From NCBI RefSeq assembly GCF_963664915.1, contig NZ_OY761810.1, positions 1,626,661-1,690,660 on the forward strand: DNA of 64,000 nt, given 5' to 3'. A program made the position numbers and the translations under genes. Every line of letters starts with the position of its first letter. Within the stretch, counting starts at the first letter, position 1. Of the stretch, positions 33,375-40,449 are shown piece by piece. This stretch comes from an uncultured Caproiciproducens sp. Its GTDB lineage: Bacteria > Bacillota > Clostridia > Oscillospirales > Acutalibacteraceae. The notes beneath the pieces were generated by a model, which made no database searches, was not told where the DNA came from, and saw only the letters and a program-made list of their open reading frames with translations.

Positions 33375-35152
33375 TATAATCCAAACCTCCTTTTACCAAC
33401 TTTAATACGCTTTTTGTTTCCCCCACAGGCAATTGTGCGGCAGCCCTCCAGTGCATCCGGCCCATCGTCGTGATCTGCCATAGGGAAATATTGAAGCTGT
33501 TCCAGCAGCCGCTTGTGCTGCCGATTGAATTTTATGTACTTGTTTTCAATGTCCGGCTGTAACGTCTGGATACGCAGCACTTTATCGGAAGTCTGCTGCA
33601 CCTCTTTGATTGGAAGATAAATCCGACGTTTGGCGCTTTCTTTTGCGAGCTCGGTCTTTAGAAAATACTGGAACTGGTTTGTTTCACAGCCGAAGCTCTT
33701 ATATTTTTTCTTGAAAGTTTTCAGAATCCAAGCTGCCTTACCCAACACAGCCTCAATGATTGCGCTTGGCAGCCGCCGCTCCACGTCGGCATCAGCAATA
33801 TACATATAGCCGGTGCTGCGTGACTTTGCAATGGTGATAATGGCTGAAAAGTCAGATTTCTTGCTTTTGCCGAGTGATGGATCAACAAATCCATAAAAGT
33901 CGAAGTCTTTATCCGCAAAGGATATATCATGTGGATTATAGTAATCGAACCGCTCTTCATTGAAGAGACAGTCCTCCGGATCAATCGGTTCGTTTTGTTC
34001 CTCAGAATTGAATGAAGCTTCTCCTTCGGATATTTTCATAACCATCAGGTTGTAATACGACAGCTTTTCCGGCCAGAGCACTTCCGTGCCAGCAGTCATT
34101 TCCTCACGGTGCTGTTCAAAGAATGTAAGCGCATCCTGTTCATTGTTTTTATTGTTCTTATCAATTAAAATTGCTTCCCATTGATCCCACAGAGGAGAAG
34201 CGGAAAAACTAAGGACGGCCTGATATTTAACGCTGTGATAGTTTGGCTTGCCCATAACATTGACCAGCAGGCTGTCGTAGTGGAGGACAGTCCCAATATA
34301 CACAAAATCAGTGTAGGTGTCGCCGCATTTTGAAACCGCCTTGTAAAACCAGTTGCGCAGCTTCTCCCGCTGTTCTGGCGTCCGAACGTTTTCATCATTT
34401 TCAATATCATCAAGAACAATGAGGTCTGGCCTCCAGTTTTTGTGCTTTAGGCCACGGACTTTTTGCCCCGCACCCTTTGCCTGAACCTTGATTTTCGTTT
34501 TGGTGACAATAACGTCCTCACGCCACACGTCGCCGGCAACAGGGCCAAAGTCTTCAAGAATGGCCGTATTTTCCTCCAGTTCATCACTGATCGCTTCCAA
34601 AAAGCCTGCGGCCTGCGGGTAAGTATCCGATAAAATGAGGATATAGTGCTTATATTGATAAACGATCGCGTGAAGGTCGTCTTTGAAAGTGAGGTTGGTG
34701 CTCTTGGCATGACCACGGGGTGCCGCTACCGCATAATGGCAGCCGGACTGTGAATCAATCAGTTTGGGTTCGGAGTATGGGTTAATCTCTTTTAAAACGC
34801 CCCCGCTCCAAATGTCATCCAGTTCTTGGTGAAATTCAGGGGAAGGTTTGCTGAAATAATGAGGAAGATAGGCGCGCCCGAAAAAAGAAAGGTCAAATGC
34901 CCCAAGCTGCTTTCTTATTCCGGATTCACCAGTTAGGGCTGCTCCAGCGGTCAGTTGTTTTTTAAGTGATTGCCGCTCTTTGGCATGATCCTTGAAGGAG
35001 ACGGTATCGAGATGCTTTTTAATCAGCTCTTTTAAAGCTTTTAAATCCTGTTCACTTTTATCGCCTTCATCGCTTGCGGCAGGGGTCATGATTTGGTAAA
35101 GTTTGTTTAATTTTTGCCTTTTGGTATTTATCAATTTCACAACCTCCTTCAT
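33374..35152 (-). CDS. Terminase large subunit
   Basis: The 592-residue product has a packaging ATPase domain with Walker A APRGHAKST (about residue 140) and Walker B LIVLDDIEND (about 245), and an RNase-H-like nuclease domain starting at GFVDPSLGKSKKSDFSAI (about 405). In Mu-type phages this enzyme packages DNA with flanking host sequence. It is the first gene downstream of the structured leader (35179-35392), and the head, tail and lysis genes follow in the same direction. Confidence 0.93.
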   Translation of the reverse strand: MKEVVKLINTKRQKLNKLYQIMTPAASDEGDKSEQDLKALKELIKKHLDTVSFKDHAKERQSLKKQLTAGAALTGESGIRKQLGAFDLSFFGRAYLPHYFSKPSPEFHQELDDIWSGGVLKEINPYSEPKLIDSQSGCHYAVAAPRGHAKSTNLTFKDDLHAIVYQYKHYILILSDTYPQAAGFLEAISDELEENTAILEDFGPVAGDVWREDVIVTKTKIKVQAKGAGQKVRGLKHKNWRPDLIVLDDIENDENVRTPEQREKLRNWFYKAVSKCGDTYTDFVYIGTVLHYDSLLVNVMGKPNYHSVKYQAVLSFSASPLWDQWEAILIDKNNKNNEQDALTFFEQHREEMTAGTEVLWPEKLSYYNLMVMKISEGEASFNSEEQNEPIDPEDCLFNEERFDYYNPHDISFADKDFDFYGFVDPSLGKSKKSDFSAIITIAKSRSTGYMYIADADVERRLPSAIIEAVLGKAAWILKTFKKKYKSFGCETNQFQYFLKTELAKESAKRRIYLPIKEVQQTSDKVLRIQTLQPDIENKYIKFNRQHKRLLEQLQYFPMADHDDGPDALEGCRTIACGGNKKRIKVGKRRFGL

Positions 35153-35178
35153 AATTCAATAGATTGGCTTGTATGCCC

Positions 35179-35392
35179 CCAAGTGCGTTGCTATTTGGAC
35201 TGGTGTAATTTTCCTGACCTTGGCTAAAAACTGTTTTTAAACGGTTTTAAAAGGGTTTAAAGCCAAAAGAAAAGAACCTGTACGGATTCTCCTGCATTTT
35301 GGCTGTGCGTTGCCATCCAAACAGCAGTTATCTGTAAGGTTCTTGCTTTTTATAGCAGCCTTTCGCGGTTCGGGGACGAATCAACCCGTCCC
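35179..35392 (-). ncRNA. Structured leader RNA between NusG-like gene and terminase
   Basis: The 264-bp gap holds three hairpins in the transcribed strand. First, GGGACG/CGTCCC (35373-35392). Second, a 73-nt composite hairpin (35272-35344) with outer AAGAACCT/AGGTTCTT, then CTGC/GCAG, then TTTGG/CCAAA closing the loop ATGGCAACGCACAG; TTTTCTTTT follows. Third, CCAA/TTGG closing ATAGCAACGCAC (35179-35198). Both loops share GCAACGCAC on stems of swapped sequence, which suggests conserved structure. It lies at the head of the late operon and is probably the recognition element of the adjacent NusG-like protein. Confidence 0.65.
35236..35261. repeat. Phased TTTAAA triad (35.2 kb)
   Basis: TTTAAA centres at 35238.5, 35248.5 and 35258.5, exactly 10 bp apart, inside the leader region. 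A pair at 35418.5 and 35429.5 lies at the end of the NusG-like gene. Confidence 0.5.
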
Positions 35393-35416
35393 GCATCCGG
35401 GCATTTGTAATCTGTT

Positions 35417-35905
35417 TTAAAACTCTTTTAAAACCTCAAGGGACAGATAAGTAATTTTTGGCTTTCCCAAAATGCTGATTTCAACTTTTGCGCGTCGGCG
35501 ATGCCGGTCAATTTTCAATATTTTTATGTTTTGCCCTGTGAGCGGCCCGCTGATGACCTGATAGCCTCCCATTTCTACAAACCGGACGGTCGACGGCTCC
35601 AGCGGATTCTCCCACGTAATGATCCAATCTTCTTCATTGGGGGATAGCGGGGAGGGTTGCCCACCGTTACCAAGGAGTTTTATAATTCCGCTAGTTTCCT
35701 TAAGCACATAAAACAGAGCGGCTGTGTAATCAATCTGAACGAAAACATAACTGGGAATCAAAATGTACTCGCGCTGGAGCCATTTACCGCCTGACCGTAA
35801 CACCCGCATTTCATGCGGTACAGAGGCGTGAATTCCTTTGTGCGCCAACTGTTTCCGAATCTGATCTTCCATTCCGGTCATGACCTGAAGCACATACCAT
35901 TTCAT
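35417..35905 (-). CDS. NusG paralogue (LoaP/RfaH-like antiterminator)
   Basis: The 162-residue product has an N-terminal NGN domain (about 1-100; MKWYVLQVMTGMEDQIRKQL and REYILIPSYVFVQI) and a C-terminal KOW domain (about 108-160; ISGPLTGQNIKILKIDRHRRRAKV). It is shorter and more divergent than housekeeping NusG and fits specialised paralogues such as LoaP, which bind elongating RNA polymerase and an RNA hairpin and carry transcription past terminators over long operons. It lies between small and large terminase genes, just upstream of the leader RNA and a late region of more than 20 kb. Confidence 0.9.
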   Translation of the reverse strand: MKWYVLQVMTGMEDQIRKQLAHKGIHASVPHEMRVLRSGGKWLQREYILIPSYVFVQIDYTAALFYVLKETSGIIKLLGNGGQPSPLSPNEEDWIITWENPLEPSTVRFVEMGGYQVISGPLTGQNIKILKIDRHRRRAKVEISILGKPKITYLSLEVLKEF

Positions 35906-35908
35906 CCG

Positions 35909-36472
35909 TTATCCCTCCGATTGCTGCGCACTTTCCTTTTCTTTGGTGAGGACATCCATTACCTGCTTATATAGGTCAGGATGCTTTTTGGACAGAATAT
36001 CGAACAGCAGTGATTGGTTGGCATCCAAAGCGGTCTCTGTATCAGTTTTATTTTGCAGGTCGACCCGGCGCTTATATCCGGCAGCGCGGATCAGGCTGCT
36101 TGCTTCTTTCAGAAGCTTAGCCGGCTCCATGTTCTCCCAACTGTCCTGATCTACGCTGGATATCGCATTAAAAACATTTTGGGAAGCCACCCGCAAAATT
36201 GCCTCGGTGGTGTCAAGGTTCGGATATTTGTCCATCTCATCCATCATCATCTTCATGTTTTCCTGTGACATCTTCAGCATTTCGACGGTGGCAAGATATT
36301 TGCTGGCATACCGGCAAACGGACATTTGCGACGCCGTAACATGGTTCTGACTAAGGTACTGTACAACGTCCTTGTATGACTGCCCGCTCAGCAGCATTTG
36401 CTCAACGGTATTTTTCAGATCATCCGGCAAAGTGTCAATTTTTCCGGAACTGCGATTACGCTTTCTGGCCAT
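35909..36472 (-). CDS. Terminase small subunit, DUF3486 (Mu gp27-like)
   Basis: The 187-residue product starts MARKRNRSSGKIDTLPDDLKNTVEQMLLSGQSYKDVVQYL, the DUF3486 hallmark of Mu-like phages. The N-terminal helix-turn-helix binds DNA near the end to be packaged. The rest is helical. It is separated from the NusG-like gene by three bases. Confidence 0.9.
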   Translation of the reverse strand: MARKRNRSSGKIDTLPDDLKNTVEQMLLSGQSYKDVVQYLSQNHVTASQMSVCRYASKYLATVEMLKMSQENMKMMMDEMDKYPNLDTTEAILRVASQNVFNAISSVDQDSWENMEPAKLLKEASSLIRAAGYKRRVDLQNKTDTETALDANQSLLFDILSKKHPDLYKQVMDVLTKEKESAQQSEG

Positions 36473-36480
36473 CCCACCAC

Positions 36481-36810
36481 CTATGCCTTTATCATGTTGT
36501 CGATAATGTCCCCGCCCAGCAGCCTGATACCTTTTTCCGTAACTTTGGCCTCCAGCAACGCATAATCGGCATCAGCAATGTTAGCCGGCGCTTTGGTTGC
36601 AGCATTCCTAAGAACAATATAACCCGCTTCACCCAAAAAATTTATGCTGTCAAGATATTCCGTTTCGGACATCTCGGCGTCCACTGCATATTTGACATCC
36701 TTCAGTCGTTCAAATTTGTGCCGCAGAATATTGATGGTACGCAGAACCATCCCGTTGTTTTCCATAAATTTGCCAGCCCGCATTTTTCGTAGCATTTCAT
36801 TATTGTCCAT
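36481..36810 (-). CDS. Winged-helix-like phage protein (Mu gp26/VpaChn25_0724 type)
   Basis: The 109-residue product (NGMVLRTINILRHKF... EAGYIVLRN...VTEKGIRLLGGDIIDNMI) has the helix/wing pattern seen in the small protein encoded before DUF3486 in many Mu-like phages. Its function is unknown. It overlaps the preceding gene by 11 bases. Confidence 0.75.
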   Translation of the reverse strand: MDNNEMLRKMRAGKFMENNGMVLRTINILRHKFERLKDVKYAVDAEMSETEYLDSINFLGEAGYIVLRNAATKAPANIADADYALLEAKVTEKGIRLLGGDIIDNMIKA

Positions 36811-37138
36811 GATTTTCCCCTCCCTTGTTCATTTGATAGATCATGTCATAGATGCGGTCAAGCTTCTGATCGGTTGAGGCCTGAGTTCGATAAAAGTCTT
36901 CTTTAAACAGACATTTTTCTTTCAACTCTCCCATATCCGCTGTAAGCTGTTTGATATCATCACGAGATTGATTTTTATAGGACTTGAAATCGTCCTGAGT
37001 GACATAAGTTTGCTTGATGATCTGAATGTCTTTATCGTGCCCGTCGGTTTCCGCGATTGTGCGCTTTAGGAAAAAACTGATTATCCCAATAGACAAGGTA
37101 ACCAACGTTGTTACTATCCACCAAATCTCCGTACTCAT
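36800..37138 (-). CDS. Membrane-anchored coiled-coil protein, first gene of the middle/late unit
   Basis: The 112-residue product has one N-terminal membrane helix (about residues 5-25; IWWIVTTLVTLSIGIISFFL) followed by a charged helical region. The ATG at 37138 follows CGGAGGATTGAGT. Mu-like phages often encode such single-pass proteins in this place; some resemble XhlA/spanin components. The function is not assigned. A terminator lies directly before its ribosome binding site. Confidence 0.75.
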   Translation of the reverse strand: MSTEIWWIVTTLVTLSIGIISFFLKRTIAETDGHDKDIQIIKQTYVTQDDFKSYKNQSRDDIKQLTADMGELKEKCLFKEDFYRTQASTDQKLDRIYDMIYQMNKGGENHGQ

Positions 37139-37160
37139 ACTCAATCCTCCGCACATAAAA

Positions 37161-37201
37161 AAATAGGGTATACCATGCATTACCATGAATATACCCTATT
37201 T
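37161..37201 (-). terminator. Terminator between mor and the late genes
   Basis: AAATAGGGTATA (37161-37172) and TATACCCTATTT (37190-37201) form a perfect 12-bp stem. On the minus strand TTTTTT follows, then the next gene's ribosome binding site within about 10 bases. Upstream, GGAAGTCCTTCC (37231-37242) is an inverted repeat that could bind the Mor-like protein. Confidence 0.8.
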
Positions 37202-37243
37202 AAATGTATCTGTCTAAACACGTTCTTCCCGGAAGTCCTTCCA

Positions 37244-37549
37244 TTATCCGCTTTTTCCAAATAAGCTTGTTTGGCCCTCAATGCGCTTCAAATTGGCAGT
37301 AATGGCGCGGATGGTTCTGTCGCTAAGGTTGTACTTCTGAGAAAGCTCAAGCTCATTGCGACCATTATACAACGACCGGATTTCGTTGTCACGTTTTTCT
37401 TTTACCAAGGTGTCTTTCTGCAGAATACGGATTTGGTTTCCACCAAAATTTTCAACAAGTTTTCTGTAGTTTTCAATTCCAATCAGTTCCGCAATTTCAA
37501 GCTGCTCTCCGATCAGGTCATCCAGTATGATAGTATCTAAAAGGTTCAT
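37244..37549 (-). CDS. Mor-family middle transcription activator
   Basis: The 101-residue product matches the Mor/C family: an N-terminal dimerisation part (LLDTIILDDLIGEQLEIAELIGIENYRKLVENFGGNQI) and a C-terminal helix-turn-helix (RNELELSQKYNLSDRTIRAI). In Mu, Mor activates the middle promoter and thereby late expression. It is the last gene of the early unit, followed by a terminator. Its start overlaps gemA by four bases. Confidence 0.92.
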   Translation of the reverse strand: MNLLDTIILDDLIGEQLEIAELIGIENYRKLVENFGGNQIRILQKDTLVKEKRDNEIRSLYNGRNELELSQKYNLSDRTIRAITANLKRIEGQTSLFGKSG

Positions 37550-38031
37550 TGCGCATTTTCCCTCCCGACCCGTTGCTCCGCGCTGGATATGTACTTCTTT
37601 AAAATCTCAATCAGCTGGGAGCCTTGGTGATAATTCATCCAGCGGAAAGGCTGCTGCGCGTTGGCATCAATTTGGAATTGCCGCTTGATGATTCCGCATA
37701 GCCGGGTTCCGATGGGTGAGCTGCTCGGTTGCCGGTCACATCCGGCCAGCTCGTACATTAGCTGCCATACCTTGTTTTGCTGTCCGGAGGTCATTCCAGA
37801 GGAGACTGGCGCGTTTCGCTTTTTTGCCGGTTTCGGGGGAGCCGTAAGATGCAGCAGTTTTACACGTTCCAGTAATTCATGTTCCACGGCTTTAAACTCA
37901 TTGTCGGAAAGCTGGCTGACGTGCTCCTTGCCTGTAATCCCATAAACCAGCGTATGCAGCTCATCATTTTTTATAAGGCCCAGCACACTGCCAAGTTTGT
38001 AAATCCGCTGAATTTGTATTGTTGTCATCAT
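37546..38031 (-). CDS. GemA/gp16-like regulatory protein (DUF1018)
   Basis: The 161-residue product has the DUF1018 features GMTSGQQNKVWQLMYELAGCD and GIIKRQFQIDANAQQPFRWMNYHQGSQLIEILKK. In Mu this family (gp16/GemA) affects host gene expression during lytic growth. It precedes the Mor gene as in Mu-like phages. Confidence 0.92.
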   Translation of the reverse strand: MMTTIQIQRIYKLGSVLGLIKNDELHTLVYGITGKEHVSQLSDNEFKAVEHELLERVKLLHLTAPPKPAKKRNAPVSSGMTSGQQNKVWQLMYELAGCDRQPSSSPIGTRLCGIIKRQFQIDANAQQPFRWMNYHQGSQLIEILKKYISSAEQRVGRENAQ

Positions 38032-38054
38032 TCCGTCCCCCTTACTGACCTTGA

Positions 38055-38711
38055 TTAATTTGCTTCGATCTGAATTTTTGGCGTTTCCTCAACCACAACC
38101 GCGCTGTTAATTGTGTTCATCACATCTTCCATGTCAGTCTCCGAATCCCGCTTGTTTACTTTCATAAGCTGGAGAAAGCTCTCCCAAGTAGCTGCCTCGG
38201 AAACAAAATAAGCATACTGTTCAGCATCCGCTTTACTGAAACCACCAAGAGTCATCAGATTTTTAACATCGGTCTTAAAGTTAGCCCCCTTCAGCTTTTT
38301 CCCCAGCACTGTCTTGACATCATCACTGCGGGGGAGCTGCCGGATCACCTGTTCTACAGTCATTTTAGTGTAACTCTTTTGCCACAGATTGGTGAGCATC
38401 CGGGAAGCCGGCGCGGAAAGCTTGTATTTCGTTTCCTCGGTAACGGCATCGGAATAGGCACTTCCGAAAATCTGTTTAAAAAAGCTGGGATAGATCTGTT
38501 TCAGGTTTTCGGACATCGTTGCGGTGACTTTGTTGGCGTTGGTACCGGAATAGGCCACCGTTTTCAGTTTGGTGTTCTTCAGGTCATCATCGCAAAGTTT
38601 TAAGAAAAAGCCTTCTATTTCGTCCTGTTCTGTTTTCAGTTTGTCAATTTCGCCTTTGACATGAATTAAACGGTCAACCTTGCTCTGAATTTCACCGCGA
38701 TCATATTCCAT
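38055..38711 (-). CDS. Early-region protein with N-terminal coiled coil
   Basis: The 218-residue product starts MEYDRGEIQSKVDRLIHVKGEIDKLKTEQDEIEGFFLKL, a coiled coil. A basic central part with TATMSENLKQIYPSFFKQIFGS follows. It occupies the place where Mu-like phages encode the DNA-end-binding protein Gam. I cannot show homology, so it remains unassigned. Its start overlaps the AbrB-like gene by 11 bases. Confidence 0.75.
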   Translation of the reverse strand: MEYDRGEIQSKVDRLIHVKGEIDKLKTEQDEIEGFFLKLCDDDLKNTKLKTVAYSGTNANKVTATMSENLKQIYPSFFKQIFGSAYSDAVTEETKYKLSAPASRMLTNLWQKSYTKMTVEQVIRQLPRSDDVKTVLGKKLKGANFKTDVKNLMTLGGFSKADAEQYAYFVSEAATWESFLQLMKVNKRDSETDMEDVMNTINSAVVVEETPKIQIEAN

Positions 38712-38955
38712 GCTTTTCACCAAGTTCCTTTGATAGTGCCTTCGCACAGGCCAAACAAATATCTAAGCCTGCAACCTGTTTCACGTTCTCAGTTCTGCCG
38801 CAGAAGCGGCATGTAGGAACGTGCGGCTTAATTAGGATACCTTCCCGCTGGGTCTCAATGTCGACTGCCATACCGGGCTGAAAGCCGGTATCAATGCGTA
38901 TTTGCTTTGGGATGGTAATGCCACTTTTGGACGTTAGTTTTTTTGATGCCTTCAT
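38701..38955 (-). CDS. AbrB/SpoVT-type DNA-binding protein with zinc ribbon
   Basis: The 84-residue product has an N-terminal swapped-hairpin AbrB domain (about 5-45; SKSGITIPKQIRIDTGFQPGMAVDIE) and a C-terminal CX2C...CX2C ribbon (about 53-74; CRFCGR and CLAC). The ATG at 38955 follows TTAGGAGGAATCAAA. It is a likely early transcription regulator. Confidence 0.85.
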   Translation of the reverse strand: MKASKKLTSKSGITIPKQIRIDTGFQPGMAVDIETQREGILIKPHVPTCRFCGRTENVKQVAGLDICLACAKALSKELGEKHGI

Positions 38956-38971
38956 TTTGATTCCTCCTAAT

Positions 38972-39127
38972 TTAGATTTTGGGTAGCTTCCGTATTTTGT
39001 CAGTGTGCCTATGTACCACGGTGAGAAATTCCTTATCTTCCCCAAAAACCAGCCAGTTATCAGGGCTTAGCCTCAGACTGGAGATGAGGATTTTTTGTTT
39101 CCGGGTGGGCCGTTTTCCATGCTTCAT
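38972..39127 (-). CDS. Small DUF6906-like phage protein
   Basis: The 51-residue product MKHGKRPTRKQK...LSPDNWLVFGEDKEFLTVVHRHTDKIRK fits a small clostridial phage family (KHGKRPTxxQK...NWLV...HRxTGK). The start at 39127 is preferred because the family begins here; the longer frame upstream runs through a repeat element. Confidence 0.75.
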   Translation of the reverse strand: MKHGKRPTRKQKILISSLRLSPDNWLVFGEDKEFLTVVHRHTDKIRKLPKI

Positions 39128-39157
39128 TTTTAAATCCGCTCCCAATCGTAATTTCCT

Positions 39158-39220
39158 CACTCTGCATTTTCGCGGGCTTGTGACCGCCTTCGGCTGCATT
39201 AAGGCGGGGCCAGCGGCCCC
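39158..39220 (-). repeat. Hairpin repeat, type 1, copy A
   Basis: About 63 bp that match 40002-40063 closely (CACTCTGCATTT, CGGGCTTGTGACCG, TCGGCTGCATTA). It ends in the hairpin GGGGCC-AGC-GGCCCC (39206-39220). In the other copy the stem is GGGGCA-CC-TGCCCC, a compensatory change. Confidence 0.7.
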
Positions 39221-39270
39221 TAACCGATTTTGACATGTCCAGTATTGGCATCATCGTGAATAAACGCTTT

Positions 39271-39504
39271 TTAAAGTTTTGATAGATCAGATCCGGAAAG
39301 CTTACTGAGTGCAACCATCAGCTTTTCCGCGCACGATTTACAAATCCACAGATCGTGATATTTTGTCGATAGGATTTTCCCATCGAAATATAGCGTTTCG
39401 GGGATGCTGAGTTTCAGCACTTTTGCAGCGTCGTGGCAGCATCCGCAAAGGCAATTATCGTATTTGCTCACTGTGCCACTAAATGTAACATCAAGTTTTT
39501 CCAT
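39271..39504 (-). CDS. Small zinc-ribbon-like early protein
   Basis: The 77-residue product has two cysteine pairs (CLCGCCHDAAKV and CKSCAEKLM) that could bind zinc. The ATG shares one base with the stop of the preceding gene. The function is unknown. Confidence 0.75.
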   Translation of the reverse strand: MEKLDVTFSGTVSKYDNCLCGCCHDAAKVLKLSIPETLYFDGKILSTKYHDLWICKSCAEKLMVALSKLSGSDLSKL

Positions 39505-39731
39505 CAGTTTTTCACCCGGCCCAACTTCTCAGCATCGAAGCAGCCGCGATAACCTTTCAGCATCACGACCACGCTGCCACACATATCCCATGGCAAGCTG
39601 TCCACCGTCCATACAACGCCAAGATGCTTCTGTGCTTCCGGGCAGTTGATCATAATTACCTGATCGCCGGGATGCAGATCACACTGATCGGCGGACTTCC
39701 TCAGATTGCGAATTAACCTTTGACTGCTCAT
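39504..39731 (-). CDS. Small early protein, unassigned
   Basis: The 75-residue product starts MSSQRLIRNLRKSADQCDLHPGDQVIMINCPEAQKHLG. The beta-rich part (LHPGDQVIMI...VVWTVDS...GSVVVMLKGY) suggests a small SH3-like barrel. ATG 39731 lies seven bases after AGGAG. It overlaps the end of the gene before it. Confidence 0.7.
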   Translation of the reverse strand: MSSQRLIRNLRKSADQCDLHPGDQVIMINCPEAQKHLGVVWTVDSLPWDMCGSVVVMLKGYRGCFDAEKLGRVKN

Positions 39732-39924
39732 GCTCATTCTCCTCTTCATTAGAAATTTTATAAATTCTTGCCGGATGACCATTGAATAAACGGGTTTTTC
39801 GGTGTCCTTTAATCACTCTGCAAAGATAGGGAACTCTTGTACCGCATATGCGGGCCAGCTCGGTCAGAATATCCACTACCGCCAGCGGCAGCTCATATTC
39901 GGAGGTATCAGTGATCAGGTACAA
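39679..39924 (-). CDS. Small early phage protein, unassigned
   Basis: The 81-residue product (MYLITDTSEYELPLAVVDILTELARICGTRVPYLCRVIKGH...) has a helix-turn-helix-like middle (LTELARICGTRVPYLCRVI) and a charged tail. It resembles small proteins of clostridial phage early regions. The only usable start is TTG 39924 with GGGGAGA just before it, so the exact start is uncertain. Confidence 0.6.
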   Translation of the reverse strand: MYLITDTSEYELPLAVVDILTELARICGTRVPYLCRVIKGHRKTRLFNGHPARIYKISNEEENEHEQSKVNSQSEEVRRSV

Positions 39925-40001
39925 TCTCCCCAGCGCCCTTTCTCCTCATAAGATTTTAGGCAGCATGGCTGGAGGGCATAGCCACGCCGCCACCGAATCC
40001 C

Positions 40002-40063
40002 CACTCTGCATTTACACGGGCTTGTGACCGTCATCGGCTGCATTAGGGAGGGGCACCTGCCCC
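40002..40063 (-). repeat. Hairpin repeat, type 1, copy B
   Basis: Second copy of the element at 39158-39220, ending in the hairpin GGGGCA-CC-TGCCCC (40050-40063). Confidence 0.7.
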
Positions 40064-40080
40064 ACTGTATTTTGGCTTTT

Positions 40081-40308
40081 TTACCACGGGTGCCGTCCGC
40101 GCATATTGTCGTTATGGCTTTTTCTCCGAAAACGGTTACTTTTTTCGGCCTGTGCCGACCGAAAATCCTGCTCAATTGCTTTAGCCTTGTTGAGTTCTGC
40201 CTTGCGCGTGTCCTCTTCAGCTTTCCAGTTCTGCCACGTCATGCACCCGGAATGGCAGCCTATGTAACGATAGGAGCAGTCTTTGCAGGGCGGCGGCGTG
40301 ATGCTCAT
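40081..40308 (-). CDS. Small Cys-rich early protein
   Basis: The 75-residue product starts with a four-cysteine cluster (CKDCSYRYIGCHSGC) followed by a charged helix. This pattern is common in clostridial phage early regions, with unknown function. Its ATG overlaps the stop of the gene before it. Confidence 0.8.
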   Translation of the reverse strand: MSITPPPCKDCSYRYIGCHSGCMTWQNWKAEEDTRKAELNKAKAIEQDFRSAQAEKSNRFRRKSHNDNMRGRHPW

Positions 40309-40430
40309 CGGTTACCTCCCAGCAGCCGCGCCCGGTCGCCACGTGTAAAGGCCCTTAACCCTGCCCACGTTGGTGTCCATCCATAATAATGGCAAAGGCT
40401 CATATAAGACTGTAATGCTTTAACGGTCAT
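40305..40430 (-). CDS. 41-residue early protein
   Basis: A short frame MTVKALQSYMSLCHYYGWTP...FTRGDRARLLGGNR with GGAGAATCTC just before its ATG (40430) and a stop that overlaps the next ATG. It starts 19 bases after muB. Spacing and coupling support it as real; the function is unknown. Confidence 0.7.
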   Translation of the reverse strand: MTVKALQSYMSLCHYYGWTPTWAGLRAFTRGDRARLLGGNR

Positions 40431-40449
40431 GAGATTCTCCTTCTTTCCT

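Noticed and set aside
39060..39314. 84-codon minus-strand frame
   Set aside because: It crosses the other copy of the same repeat, lacks a ribosome binding site and overlaps two supported small genes.
39915..40175. 86-codon minus-strand frame
   Set aside because: It overlaps the better supported Cys-rich gene (40081-40308) by 95 bases and runs through a hairpin repeat; no ribosome binding site.
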